From the NCBI GenBank assembly GCA_034435035.1, contig DAOTXW010000072.1, forward strand, positions 1 through 24,688: a stretch of 24,688 bases of DNA. Reading direction: 5' to 3'. The DNA is from JAHEME01 sp034435035. GTDB lineage: Bacteria; Chloroflexota; Anaerolineae; Aggregatilineales; UBA3940. The notes beneath the pieces were generated by a model that did not search any database, had not been told where the DNA came from, and worked only from the letters and a program-made list of their open reading frames with translations. Positions 14,683-22,337 of this stretch are shown one piece after another. Numbering within the stretch: the first letter of the stretch is position 1; every line of letters begins with the position of its first letter. The translations under genes and the position numbers were made by a program.

Positions 14683-15441
14683 TCAATGGATGGCGGCGCG
14701 GATGGCCCGCGCCAGCCCGGCGGCCTCCGGGGTGTGAGCGTCTTCCGGGCGCCGCGGGCGCGGCAGATCGACCCGGAACTCGGCTTCCAGGCGGCCTGGC
14801 CGCGGGCTGAGCACCAGCACGCGGTCGGCCAGCAGGATGGCTTCAGCGATGGAGTGGGTGACCATCAGCACGGTGCGGCAGCGGGCCTGCCAGATCTGCA
14901 GCAGCTCCTCGCCCAGCTGCTCGCGGGTCAGGGCGTCCAGCGCCCCGAACGGCTCATCCAGCAGCAGGACCGCCGGCTCGCCGACCAGCGCGCGCGCCAG
15001 CGCCACCCGCTGCGCCATCCCGCCCGACAGACCCGCCGGGTGGGCGCCCTCGAAGCCGGCCAGGCCCACCCCCGCCAGCTGCTCACGGGCTGCCGCCTCG
15101 CGTTCGGCGCGGCCCATGCCGGCCAGCTCCAGCGGCAGCCAGACGTTCTCCAGCACCGTCCGCCACGGCATCAAATTGGCGTTCTGAAAGACGATCCCGA
15201 TGCCGCGCTGCGGCCCGGCGACGGGCTGTCCGCCGAAGGTCACCCGCCCCCCGGTGGGGATCAGCAGCCCGGCCAGGATGTGCAGCAGCGTGCTCTTGCC
15301 GCAGCCCGATGGCCCCACCAGGCATACGAACTCGTCACGGCCCAGCGCCAGACTGACCTCCTCCAGCGCGACCAGCGGCCCCTCGCTGGTGGCATAGCGG
15401 TGGCTGATCCGGTCGGCGGCCAGCACAGCGGGCGGGGTCAT
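14683..15441 (-). CDS. ribZ: ABC importer ATPase of the riboswitch-controlled unit (RibZ-like)
   Basis: 252 aa. Walker A GPSGCGKST (43-51), Q-loop Gln85, signature LSGGM (137-141), Walker B VLLLDEP (157-163) and the switch His195 are all present. The sequence is of the TauB/SsuB/ThiZ type that partners NMT1/THI5-like binding proteins. It sits 9 bp after the binding-protein gene and is the last clear member of a unit that begins with an FMN riboswitch. It should energise uptake of riboflavin or a related flavin precursor at the inner face of the membrane. The C-terminal RVDLPRPR then EDAH segment is typical of this subfamily. The symbol rests on context, because the ATPase sequence alone does not reveal the substrate. 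Confidence 0.85.
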   Translation of the reverse strand: MTPPAVLAADRISHRYATSEGPLVALEEVSLALGRDEFVCLVGPSGCGKSTLLHILAGLLIPTGGRVTFGGQPVAGPQRGIGIVFQNANLMPWRTVLENVWLPLELAGMGRAEREAAAREQLAGVGLAGFEGAHPAGLSGGMAQRVALARALVGEPAVLLLDEPFGALDALTREQLGEELLQIWQARCRTVLMVTHSIAEAILLADRVLVLSPRPGRLEAEFRVDLPRPRRPEDAHTPEAAGLARAIRAAIH

Positions 15442-15450
15442 GGCGCGGCC

Positions 15451-16455
15451 CTACGGCAGAAAGTCATTGGTGTAGGCTGCCTCCACATCCAGCGGAGCCG
15501 CCAGCAGGCCGGTCGCCAGCAGCGTATCGTGCATCGCCTGCCACGCGGCGGCGCTGCTGTGGCCGGGCGGATCGCCGCGCCACAGCTCAATCGAGCGGGC
15601 CAGCACAGCCTTCTGGGTTGACTCGATCTGCGGGTCGGCCAGCCCTTCAACGTACTTCTGGCTGATCGTGTACGCCTCGTCGGGGTGGTCGAGGGTGTAG
15701 GTCAGCGCCTCGCTGAAGGCGGCTGCCAGGGCCCGCACCTGATCCGGGCGCCCGGCCAGGTCCGCCTCGCTGACCGCCAGCCCGTTGCTGACCAGATCGA
15801 CCACATCGGCCACGTAGATCAGGTTCACCGCGGCGCCGGCGGCTTCGAGCTGCACCGGCTCGTTGCTGGCATAGACCACCACCGCATCGACGCGGTTGGC
15901 CAGCAGCGTTTCCACCTGAGTGAAGCCGGTGGCCTGCAGATCGATATCGGCCTCGGTCAGGCCGCCGGCGGCCAGCAGCGCCGCCAGCCCGATGTAGCTC
16001 GCGCCCTCCCGCATCGGCACGCCAACGCTGTGCCCGGCCAGATCGGCGGGGCGGGTGATGCCCAGCTCGGCCCGCGAAGCCACCGCGACCGGGAAGCGCT
16101 GATACCAGGCGAACACATAGCGCACCGGCACATCCTGAGCGCGCGCCAGCAGCACCTGCTCACCGCTGACCACCGCTACCCTCATCCGGCCGGGGGCGGG
16201 CGCGCCGCCCACCAGCCGGATGGAGTCGCTTTCGGGCTGGTGCGTGAGGGTCACGTCCAGCCCACGGGCGCTGAAAAACCCCCTGTCGAGGCCCACATAG
16301 AACGGTGCAAACTGCACATCAGGCCGGAAGGCCAGGTACAGGTCCACCGGCAGGGCTGCCGGCTCCGGTGTGGAAGCCGCCGGCGCCGCGGTGCAGGCCG
16401 CCAGCAGCGCCAGCGCTGCCAGCGCCAGCAGGATCAGGCCGGATCGTGGTGACAT
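15451..16455 (-). CDS. ribY: NMT1/THI5-like substrate-binding lipoprotein (RibY-like)
   Basis: 334 aa from the ATG at 16455, with GGGGAG 6 nt upstream. The N-terminus is a lipoprotein signal with lipobox ALLAAC, giving lipidated Cys21. The mature part begins with the NMT1-type block (FAPFYVGLDRGFF then GLDVTLTHQ). GVPMREGASYIGLAALL follows near 150-165, then a C-terminal lobe with the usual helical end. Proteins of this fold bind pyrimidine-like thiamine precursors in ThiY and riboflavin in RibY-type systems. The FMN riboswitch upstream makes a flavin the best prediction. It is predicted to sit on the outer face of the membrane and deliver ligand to the permease encoded two genes upstream. 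Its leader DNA is nearly a copy of that of the preceding lipoprotein gene. Confidence 0.85.
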   Translation of the reverse strand: MSPRSGLILLALAALALLAACTAAPAASTPEPAALPVDLYLAFRPDVQFAPFYVGLDRGFFSARGLDVTLTHQPESDSIRLVGGAPAPGRMRVAVVSGEQVLLARAQDVPVRYVFAWYQRFPVAVASRAELGITRPADLAGHSVGVPMREGASYIGLAALLAAGGLTEADIDLQATGFTQVETLLANRVDAVVVYASNEPVQLEAAGAAVNLIYVADVVDLVSNGLAVSEADLAGRPDQVRALAAAFSEALTYTLDHPDEAYTISQKYVEGLADPQIESTQKAVLARSIELWRGDPPGHSSAAAWQAMHDTLLATGLLAAPLDVEAAYTNDFLP

Positions 16456-16468
16456 GCCAATCTCCCCT
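16391..16468 (-). repeat. Leader repeat copy 1 (ribosome site and signal peptide of the RibY-like gene)
   Basis: This stretch aligns with 17159-17244. Both share a 20-bp identical block at the lipobox end, then blocks of 8 and 13 bp, and CGGATCGT next to the start codon. Between the outer ends of the signal-peptide part I count about six substitutions and one 6-bp in-frame indel. The mature coding regions beyond are unrelated. Confidence 0.7.
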
Positions 16469-16503
16469 GAAAAGTGCGGATCAACGAGGCGGCGCAGCGC
16501 CGA

Positions 16504-17232
16504 TCAGCCGTCGGTGCGGAGGTCGATCAATTCAATCCGCGCCTCGCCGCCCTCGGCCATCACTTCGAGCACGAACCCGACTCCGCGAGCGTAGTACTTG
16601 TGCTCGACGACACCGGGTTCCAGCGGCGTCCAGTCCCTGGTTTGCAGCACATCCTCATACGAGCCATACGGCACGGTCACGGATTCCGTCAGGCTGAGCA
16701 CTTCGCCCATGTCCTCGGCCACCCCGGCGTAGTATTCCTGCCGGTAAGTATCGCCCACCTGCGGATCGGCCAGCATCACGATGCCCGGCTGCGCGCCATC
16801 CACGCCGGCTTCCCATGATCCTTCGGTGCTGACCAGCTCGCCGTTTTCGTAGGTCCTGGAGTCCTCGCCGAAGTACCAGACAGCCCCAGCGACATCCTGC
16901 GCGTACCAGTCGTAGGTATCTTCGATCACTTCCCCATCCACGGAGACAGTATCCCGGACGACGACACATTCCACGCCCAGGATGCGCCGCGTCTCCCCGG
17001 TGACGGTGACCTCAATGTGCTCCAGCTCGCCGTCCGAGCGGCCCTCGTAGACGAAGGTGGTGCCCGGAGTCAGCGGCAGGTACGGGTTGTCGATGATGGT
17101 CACGAACCGCGTCGGGTCGATGCGCGGGGCATACGCTTCCCCTGCCGGGGAGGGGCGGGTGCAGGCCGCCAGCAGCGCGAGCGCTGCTGGCACCAGCAGG
17201 ATCAGAGTCAGGTCGGATCGTCGTGACACCAT
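16504..17232 (-). CDS. Uncharacterised lipoprotein inside the flavin-importer unit
   Basis: 242 aa. A lipoprotein signal ends in ALLAAC (Cys24). The mature part begins with FVTIIDNPYLPLTPGTTFVY, then strands rich in Glu and Asp, DWYAQDVAGAVWYFGED (about 117-133), EGSWEAGVDGAQPG and a C-terminal LEPGVVEHKYYARGVG. I recognise this as a widespread bacterial conserved hypothetical family without known function, predicted mainly beta-strand and exported. It lies between permease and binding-protein genes (gaps of 37 and 48 bp, same strand, no terminator), so it should be transcribed under the FMN riboswitch. GGGGAGGG precedes the start. ATG 17232 and GTG 17229 are both possible, and GTG aligns with the start of the RibY-like gene. 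An accessory role in flavin capture is possible, as is chance insertion. Confidence 0.85.
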   Translation of the reverse strand: MVSRRSDLTLILLVPAALALLAACTRPSPAGEAYAPRIDPTRFVTIIDNPYLPLTPGTTFVYEGRSDGELEHIEVTVTGETRRILGVECVVVRDTVSVDGEVIEDTYDWYAQDVAGAVWYFGEDSRTYENGELVSTEGSWEAGVDGAQPGIVMLADPQVGDTYRQEYYAGVAEDMGEVLSLTESVTVPYGSYEDVLQTRDWTPLEPGVVEHKYYARGVGFVLEVMAEGGEARIELIDLRTDG

Positions 17233-17244
17233 GCCCTCCCCTCG
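17159..17244 (-). repeat. Leader repeat copy 2 (ribosome site and signal peptide of the lipoprotein gene)
   Basis: This is the partner of the copy at 16391-16468. It includes the same lipobox-coding block, the start codon region and a purine-rich ribosome site of similar sequence, with a 6-bp insertion relative to copy 1. Confidence 0.7.
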
Positions 17245-17269
17245 TTGTGTCGGGTCTTGCCGCCGCGGG

Positions 17270-18082
17270 TCAGCGGCGCCGCCAGCGCAGGGCGCGGCGC
17301 TCGATCAGCGAGACGGCCCCGTACAGGGACAGCGCCAGCGCCACCAGCGCCAGCACGCCCACGAACATGCGGGCCGTATCGTACTGGCCGTCCGCGATGC
17401 TGATCATCACCCCCAGCCCCGCGTTGGCCCCGGCGAACTCGCCCACCACCGCGCCGATCACCGACAGCGTCGCCCCGACCTTCAGGCCGGCCAGCAGGAC
17501 GGGCAGGGCGGCGGGCACTTCCAGCAGTGCGAACATCTGCCAGCGGGTGGCGTGCAGCGAGCGCATCAGGTCACGCAGGTCGGCGGGGACGCTGCGCACG
17601 CCGGCGATGGTGTTGACCAGGATGGGGAAGAACACGATCAGGGCGCTGATCAGCACCTTGCTCAGCAGCCCCTGCCCGAACCAGATCACCAGCAGCGGGG
17701 CGATGGCGATGATCGGCACCGCCTGTGAGGCCACCAGATACGGGGAAAGGGCGCGTTCCAGCGTGGCGGACCGGGCCAGCGCGTAGCCCAGCACAGTCGC
17801 GACGACCACGCCCAGCGTCAGCCCGCCCAGCACCTCGATCAGCGTCACCGCGCTGTGGCGCAGGAGCGTGCCATCGGCCAGCACGGTCAGCAGACGGGCC
17901 GCCACGCGGCGCGGCCCCGGCAGGATGAAGGCCGGGTAGTCGCCCAGCAGCACCAGCGCCTCCCAGCTCAGCAGGAACAGCGCCAGCACCCCGGCGGGCA
18001 GCCAGTGGCGAGCACGCAGACGGCGCGCGCTGCGCCGGGCGGCTGACAGGGTAGCAGAAGGCTGGGTCAGCGGTAGCTGCAT
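17270..18082 (-). CDS. ribX: ABC importer permease under FMN riboswitch control (RibX-like)
   Basis: 270 aa from the ATG at 18082; the frame runs further upstream but only through the riboswitch. The ribosome site is weak (GGGGG about 9 nt upstream). It is a BPD-type permease of the SsuC/TauC/ThiX class with about six helices. The ATPase-contacting EAA-like loop is at about 165-185 (ADLRDLMRSLHATRWQMF). FAGANAGLGVMIS (216-228) is typical of this subfamily. Early residues TLIEVLGGLTLGVVVATVLGYALA mark the start of the transport core. As first gene after the riboswitch it defines the unit: permease, lipoprotein, binding protein, ATPase. RibXY-type flavin importers with this arrangement have been predicted in Chloroflexi from FMN riboswitches. 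Riboflavin as substrate is an inference from that regulation. Confidence 0.85.
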   Translation of the reverse strand: MQLPLTQPSATLSAARRSARRLRARHWLPAGVLALFLLSWEALVLLGDYPAFILPGPRRVAARLLTVLADGTLLRHSAVTLIEVLGGLTLGVVVATVLGYALARSATLERALSPYLVASQAVPIIAIAPLLVIWFGQGLLSKVLISALIVFFPILVNTIAGVRSVPADLRDLMRSLHATRWQMFALLEVPAALPVLLAGLKVGATLSVIGAVVGEFAGANAGLGVMISIADGQYDTARMFVGVLALVALALSLYGAVSLIERRALRWRRR

Positions 18083-18150
18083 CGTCGATTGCCCCCGGAA
18101 CTCCGGCGGACGCGATCGGGGCAGGGGCGGCATGCTGCTGGCATGAGTGA

Positions 18151-18197
18151 CCCCGAAGCGCAGGCGGGCGTTGCATGAACGCTCGCAGGCTTCGGGG
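18151..18197 (-). other. Hairpin in the riboswitch-to-permease leader (possible expression platform)
   Basis: A 9-bp perfect outer stem (CCCCGAAGC at 18151-18159, GCTTCGGGG at 18189-18197) encloses a 5-bp inner stem (GCGTT/AACGC). It lies between the aptamer and the permease start and lacks a U tract. It could take part in a Rho-dependent or translational switch. I could not define alternative pairings. Confidence 0.35.
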
Positions 18198-18263
18198 CGC
18201 GGCAGCACAGCAGGCAGGGCCGGCACGCGCAGGGTTAAGGCTCCATGCGCCTGCTGCTCAGCG

Positions 18264-18422
18264 TATAACCTTCTTGCATCCGGACTGTCACCGTCGGCCC
18301 CGGGATCGCACCGGAGTCCACCGGGCGCTGACGCACCGCGGGTCGTGGGCTGTGGCGGGCAGGCCGGGCGGCCGCGAGCCATCTACCACCGGTGGGGACT
18401 TGCACCCCGCCCCGAAGGTATT
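18264..18422 (-). ncRNA. FMN riboswitch (RFN element)
   Basis: Reading the minus strand from 18422: P1 5' side ACCTTC, then GGGGCGGGGTGCAAGTCCCC and ACCGGTGGTAGA, which match the conserved RFN opening (GGGTGAAATTCCC, ACCGGCGGTA). Near the 3' end come GGGCCGACGGTGACAGTCCG and GATGCAAGAAGGT, matching the conserved GCCGACAGT, AGTCTGGATG and the closing P1 strand GAAGGT. The variable P3/P4 region is long and GC-rich, giving about 159 nt overall. Binding of FMN normally turns the downstream genes off. It lies directly after a consensus promoter and about 180 nt before the permease start. Confidence 0.92.
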
Positions 18423-18433
18423 TACCTGCTCTG

Positions 18434-18463
18434 ATTATAGTAGGGCGGCGCGGGGGCTGTCAA
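18434..18463 (-). promoter_or_regulatory. Promoter of the FMN riboswitch and importer unit
   Basis: Minus-strand TTGACA (18458-18463) and TATAAT (18434-18439) are both perfect consensus hexamers, spaced 18 bp. The transcription start should be near 18427, a few bases before the riboswitch P1 helix. Confidence 0.85.
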
Positions 18464-18476
18464 TGATCGCGGGCGT

Positions 18477-18561
18477 CGGGCAGGGGCGCCTGACGCGGCG
18501 CGTCCCTGCCCGCCTGCCGGCAGGAATCAGCAGGGGGCGCGGACCGCTGCGCCCCCTGCTG
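18477..18561 (-). terminator. Tandem hairpins after phoU
   Basis: A 13-bp perfect stem (18528-18540 with 18549-18561) follows the phoU stop by about 25 bp. Next come a 12-bp palindrome (18513-18524) and a 9-bp stem (18477-18485 with 18504-18512). None has a U tract. Together they probably separate the pst unit from the riboswitch unit. Confidence 0.55.
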
Positions 18562-18586
18562 CGCTCAGGCTGGCTGCCCTGGCCAA

Positions 18587-19285
18587 TCAGGCCGGGCCGG
18601 CCGGGTCTTCGGCTTTGGGGTTCATGCCGCGGCTGATGAGGCCGGTGCTCTTGAAGATCACCCGTTCGCAGATGTTGGTGACCCGGTCGCCGATCCGCTC
18701 AAGGTTGTGGCCGGCCCACAGCAGGTACATGCCCTGCTCCACCGGCATCTCGGTTTCGCACATCTTGCCGGCTACCGTGTCGAACAGCATCCGGTACAGT
18801 TTGTCCGCCCGGTCGTCCATGCGCGCCGTTTCAGCCGCGCGTTCGGCGTTCTCAGCCAGAAAGTCATCCATCGACCGGCGCAGCATCAGCCGGACATGGT
18901 CGGCCAGATCGCTCAGGGGCGTCGGGATGGCGACCGAGGCGTTGGTCTCATCGCGCAGGATGGTGCGGGCGATCCCTTCGGCGTGGTCGCCCATGCGCTC
19001 CAGCTCGTTGCAGACGATCAGGCTGGCCACCAGGGAGCGCAGGTCGTGAGCCATCGGCTGCTGGAGCGCCAGCTGGGAGGTGACGCTGTGCTCGACTTTG
19101 TAGCGCAGGTCATTGATCACCTGATCGTCATTGACCACCGACTGGGCCAGCGACAGATCGTGCGTTTTTAGCGCTGTGAAGGCGCGCTCGATGGCCTGAT
19201 CGACCAGGGATCCCATCCGCACAATATCGTCACGGATCGTCAGCAGTTCGCGGTCAAAGACGCTTCGAATGTTGGGTGTCGTCAT
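18587..19285 (-). CDS. phoU: PhoU phosphate-uptake regulator
   Basis: 232 aa from the ATG at 19285, chosen because GGAG lies 6 nt upstream and the family N-terminus (IRSVFDREL) follows. It shows the two-fold repeat of PhoU three-helix bundles. The metal-binding motif occurs twice exactly 100 residues apart: CNELERMGDHAEGI (ERMGD at 96-100) and GHNLERIGDRVTNI (ERIGD at 196-200). PhoU links the Pst transporter to the PhoR/PhoB-type two-component system and keeps the regulon off when phosphate is plentiful. It is the last gene of the pst cluster, 74 bp after pstB. The sensor kinase and response regulator are not in this window. Confidence 0.96.
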   Translation of the reverse strand: MTTPNIRSVFDRELLTIRDDIVRMGSLVDQAIERAFTALKTHDLSLAQSVVNDDQVINDLRYKVEHSVTSQLALQQPMAHDLRSLVASLIVCNELERMGDHAEGIARTILRDETNASVAIPTPLSDLADHVRLMLRRSMDDFLAENAERAAETARMDDRADKLYRMLFDTVAGKMCETEMPVEQGMYLLWAGHNLERIGDRVTNICERVIFKSTGLISRGMNPKAEDPAGPA

Positions 19286-19359
19286 GATCATCTCCGGCAT
19301 GTTAAGACCTGGACGCAATGATAGCACACAGCCCGATTTATTGACGAATCAGCTCAAAC

Positions 19360-20196
19360 TCATCCAAAGCGCCCGGAGATGTAGTCCTCAGTCTCCTGCA
19401 GGGATGGAGTGGTGAAGATCTGCTCGGTGGGGCCGTACTCCACCAGCAGGCCGATGCGCGCATCCGGGTTGTCCCGATCCAGCGACATGAAGGCGGTCAT
19501 ATCCGAGACGCGAGCGGCCTGCTGCATATTGTGGGTGACGATGACGATCGTGTAGTTTTCCTTCAGCTCGACCATCAGCTCCTCGATGCGCAGGGTGGCG
19601 ATCGGGTCGAGCGCCGAGCACGGCTCATCCATCAGGATGACTTCCGGCTCGACGGCCAGCGCGCGCGCGATGCACAGCCGCTGCTGCTGTCCGCCGGAGA
19701 GCGCCAGCCCGCTTTCCTTGAGCTTGTCCTTGACCTCATCCCACAGCGCGGCCTTCTGCAGGGCGGTGAACACGATCTCATCCATGTCGCCCTTGATGCC
19801 GTTGACGCGCGGGCCGAAGGCCACGTTTTCGTAGATGCTCTTGGGGAACGGGTTGGGCTTCTGGAAGACCATCCCCACCCGCCGCCGCACTGCCACCGGA
19901 TCGACGCCCGGCGCATAGATGTCATGCCCATCGAACAGCACCTGCCCTTCCACCCGGGCGTTGGGGATCAGCTCGTTCATGCGGTTGAAGCAGCGCAGCA
20001 GCGTGCTCTTGCCGCAGCCCGACGGCCCGATGATGGCCGTGATCCGGTTCCGCTGGATGTCCAGGTCGATATCTCGCACCGCCAGTTTGGAGCCGTAGAA
20101 GGTGCTCAACTGGCGTGCAGAGAAGACATAGTCCTGCTCGTCGGCGGGCGTTTCAGTCATGTTCATGGATGTCTCATGGGTTGTCCGGTTTACCAT
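19360..20196 (-). CDS. pstB: Phosphate ABC transporter ATPase PstB
   Basis: 278 aa. Walker A is GPSGCGKST (57-65), signature LSGGQ (166-170), Walker B VILMDEP (186-192), switch His222 in VTHNM. The PstB-specific FQKPNPFPKSIYENVAFGPR (111-130) is intact. It drives phosphate import through PstC-PstA. The ATG at 20196 overlaps the pstA stop (ATGGTAA), pointing to translational coupling. ATG at residues 11 and 13 are alternatives, none with a strong ribosome site. The C-terminal EYGPTEQIFTTP segment is typical of the family. Confidence 0.97.
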   Translation of the reverse strand: MVNRTTHETSMNMTETPADEQDYVFSARQLSTFYGSKLAVRDIDLDIQRNRITAIIGPSGCGKSTLLRCFNRMNELIPNARVEGQVLFDGHDIYAPGVDPVAVRRRVGMVFQKPNPFPKSIYENVAFGPRVNGIKGDMDEIVFTALQKAALWDEVKDKLKESGLALSGGQQQRLCIARALAVEPEVILMDEPCSALDPIATLRIEELMVELKENYTIVIVTHNMQQAARVSDMTAFMSLDRDNPDARIGLLVEYGPTEQIFTTPSLQETEDYISGRFG

Positions 20197-21257
20197 TTTG
20201 TCTGGAACCTGTTGCGGAGGTAGACGGCCAGGGCATTCAGGGACAGCAGGATGATCAGCAGCACCAGGATGGCCGCGCCGGCCAGATGCACGTGATAGTC
20301 TTCCTGTGGAAGCTGCACCCAGTTGAAGATCTGGATCGGCATGACGGTGAACTGATCCCAGACCGATTCGGGCAGGAAGGGCACGTAGACATAAGCGCCC
20401 AGGATGATCAGCGGCGCGGCCTCGCCCATCGCGCGGCTCAGCGCCAGGATCATCCCGGTCAGGATGCCGGGCAGGGCGGGCGGCAGCACCTGATGCCAGA
20501 CCGCCTGCCAGCGCGTCGCGCCCAGGCCGAAGGCCGCCTCGCGGATTGAGGGCGGCACCGCGCGGATAGCCTCACGGGAGGCGATGATCACGATCGGCAG
20601 GATCAGCAGGGTCATCGTCAGCGCCCCGGCCAGCAGGGTCTTTTCAAAGGGGAGCTGTACCGGCAGGCCGAAGATGTCGAAGCGCACGCCGCCGCGCTCG
20701 CCCAGCGTCCAGCCCAGCCGGTCCACCAGGTTAAAGGGCAGGTAGTACGGGTTGCCGCCGATGTAGATGGTCTGGCCGGTCAGCACCTTCATCAGGAAGC
20801 CGCTGGGCTGTAGCAGCCCGTAGAAGCGGGCGAACACCGCCAGCCCCAGCATGCCGTACACGATCGACGGCACCCCGGCCAGATTGGAGATGTTCACCTG
20901 GAGCAGGTTGGTGATCCAGTGGCGCGGTGCGTACTCCTCCAGATAGACAGCCGACCCGACGCCCAGCGGGAAGCTGAGCAGGGCGGTCATCGTCAGGATC
21001 ACCACGCTGCCCACGATGGCCGACTTCATGCCGGCCTCCTCCGGGTTGCGCGAGTGGTAGTTGGTGAACAGCGTGGGGGTGATCCACGCGCCGCCCTCAA
21101 CCACCACATCGACCAGCAGGGCCACCAGCACCACCAGCCCGATCAGGGTCGAGATCAGCAGCACCACATGGAAGATCGCGCCGATGCGCTGGCGGCGGGT
21201 CAGCCCGGAGTCACTTAACGGCATGGCGTAGGGGGCTTCGGTGATCGCTGCCATCAT
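20190..21257 (-). CDS. pstA: Phosphate ABC transporter permease PstA
   Basis: 355 aa. PstA hallmarks include SFPLGVGSAVYLEEYAP (95-111), NLAGVPSIVYGMLGLAVF (125-142) and the ATPase-contact loop AVPPSIREAAFGLGATRW (233-250), followed by LSRAMGEAAPLI. The protein is longer than the roughly 280-300 residues common for PstA. Part of the excess is a loop at about 145-206, mostly hydrophilic, between transmembrane segments (TIYIGGNPYYLP, LGERGG), probably outside the membrane. The ATG at 21257 overlaps the pstC stop by 4 bp (ATGA). Confidence 0.96.
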   Translation of the reverse strand: MMAAITEAPYAMPLSDSGLTRRQRIGAIFHVVLLISTLIGLVVLVALLVDVVVEGGAWITPTLFTNYHSRNPEEAGMKSAIVGSVVILTMTALLSFPLGVGSAVYLEEYAPRHWITNLLQVNISNLAGVPSIVYGMLGLAVFARFYGLLQPSGFLMKVLTGQTIYIGGNPYYLPFNLVDRLGWTLGERGGVRFDIFGLPVQLPFEKTLLAGALTMTLLILPIVIIASREAIRAVPPSIREAAFGLGATRWQAVWHQVLPPALPGILTGMILALSRAMGEAAPLIILGAYVYVPFLPESVWDQFTVMPIQIFNWVQLPQEDYHVHLAGAAILVLLIILLSLNALAVYLRNRFQTKW

Positions 21258-22264
21258 TCATACTCCTCACGGAAGCGCCGCATGATGAAGTTGCTGACGA
21301 GGTTCATGATGAAGGTGAGCACAAACAGCGTCCCCCCGACGGCGAAGATGGTCTGGCTGCTCAGGGAGCCGACCGGGTTGTCGCCGAAGGATACCTGCAC
21401 GATGAAAGCGGTCATGGTCTGGATGCTGCGAAACGGGTTCAGCGTCAGGCGCGGCGTCGAGCCGGCGGCGATCGCCACGATCATCGTCTCGCCGATGGCG
21501 CGGGAGATGGCCAGGATGAAGCCGGCCAGGATGCCGCTGAGCGCCGCCGGGACGACAACCCGGGTGGAAACCTCGAACTTGTTGGCCCCCAGCCCGAAGG
21601 CTCCCTCCCGCAGCGACTGCGGTACGGCCCGCATGGCGTCCTCGCTGACGGAGGCCACCAGCGGGATGATCATCACCCCCAGCACAATTGAGGCGCTGGT
21701 GGCATTGAAGAAGTCTACCCGCACCAGCTCGCGGCCCGCCGTCGCGTTCAGCCAGTCGAACAGCGACCGGAGCAAAGGCGTGATCAGCGTGATAGCGAAG
21801 TAGCCGTAGACCACGCTGGGCACGCCGGCCAGGATCTCCAGGAGCGGCTTGATGACGCTGCGCACCCGCGGATGCGCATACTCGCTCAGGTAGATTGCGG
21901 CTCCCAGCCCACTGGGCAGCGCGATCAGCGCCGACAGGCCCGCGATCAGGAAGGTTCCGGTGATCAGCGGCAGCACCCCGAAGTTCTCGGCCACGACCGG
22001 CTCAGCCAGCGGCCGCCAGGTTGCCCCGGTCAGGAACTGCCACATCTTCACTTCCGGATGCAGGAAGAACCCGATCGCCTCGCTGAACAGCGACACGATA
22101 ATCCCCAGGGTCGTCAGGATGGAGATCGCCGTGCACAGGTACAGCAGCGTCTGGATCGTCCCTTCGCGCAGGTTGCGCCAGAAACGCTCGTCGAACCGCT
22201 TGTGGAGCGGCAGGGCCGGGATCATCGCCCGGGCCGGGATCACACTCTGGGAGAGGTCAGTCAT
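21254..22264 (-). CDS. pstC: Phosphate ABC transporter permease PstC
   Basis: 336 aa with about six helices. ALPSGLGAAIYLSEYA (115-130), LEILAGVPSVVYGYFA (142-157) and the ATPase-contact loop MRAVPQSLREGAFGLGAN (211-228) identify PstC, which forms the membrane channel with PstA. The ATG at 22264 has GAGG 5 nt upstream. It is separated from pstS by a terminator-like hairpin and a second Pho-box-like promoter, so it can be transcribed both by read-through from pstS and on its own. Confidence 0.96.
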   Translation of the reverse strand: MTDLSQSVIPARAMIPALPLHKRFDERFWRNLREGTIQTLLYLCTAISILTTLGIIVSLFSEAIGFFLHPEVKMWQFLTGATWRPLAEPVVAENFGVLPLITGTFLIAGLSALIALPSGLGAAIYLSEYAHPRVRSVIKPLLEILAGVPSVVYGYFAITLITPLLRSLFDWLNATAGRELVRVDFFNATSASIVLGVMIIPLVASVSEDAMRAVPQSLREGAFGLGANKFEVSTRVVVPAALSGILAGFILAISRAIGETMIVAIAAGSTPRLTLNPFRSIQTMTAFIVQVSFGDNPVGSLSSQTIFAVGGTLFVLTFIMNLVSNFIMRRFREEYE

Positions 22265-22301
22265 AAGAACCTCAACTGTGATGGGCAGACTTACCCCACC
22301 T

Positions 22302-22335
22302 ATTGTAAACAGGGCGCTGTTAAGCGGGTGTTAAA
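22302..22335 (-). promoter_or_regulatory. Internal Pho-box-like promoter of pstCAB-phoU
   Basis: On the minus strand TTTAAC (22330-22335) and CTTAAC (22319-22324) are 11 bp apart. The near unit is followed after 11 bp by TACAAT (22302-22307), a good -10. Only two units are seen; upstream the position is taken by the terminator-like hairpin. The leader to the pstC ATG is about 30 nt. Confidence 0.65.
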
Positions 22336-22337
22336 AC

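Noticed and set aside
14683..18082. Thiamine-precursor (ThiXYZ) or nitrate/sulfonate/taurine importer
   Set aside because: The protein families fit, but the upstream RNA has RFN, not TPP, consensus blocks, so a flavin is the better substrate prediction.
18083..18382. N-terminal extension of the permease through 18382
   Set aside because: The extra 100 residues would be encoded by the riboswitch itself, have no hydrophobic or family pattern and no ribosome site. The ATG at 18082 gives normal family length.
19291..19310. CTTAAC before phoU as a fourth Pho-box-like site
   Set aside because: Only a single unit is present, without an 11-bp partner or a -10 at the right distance.
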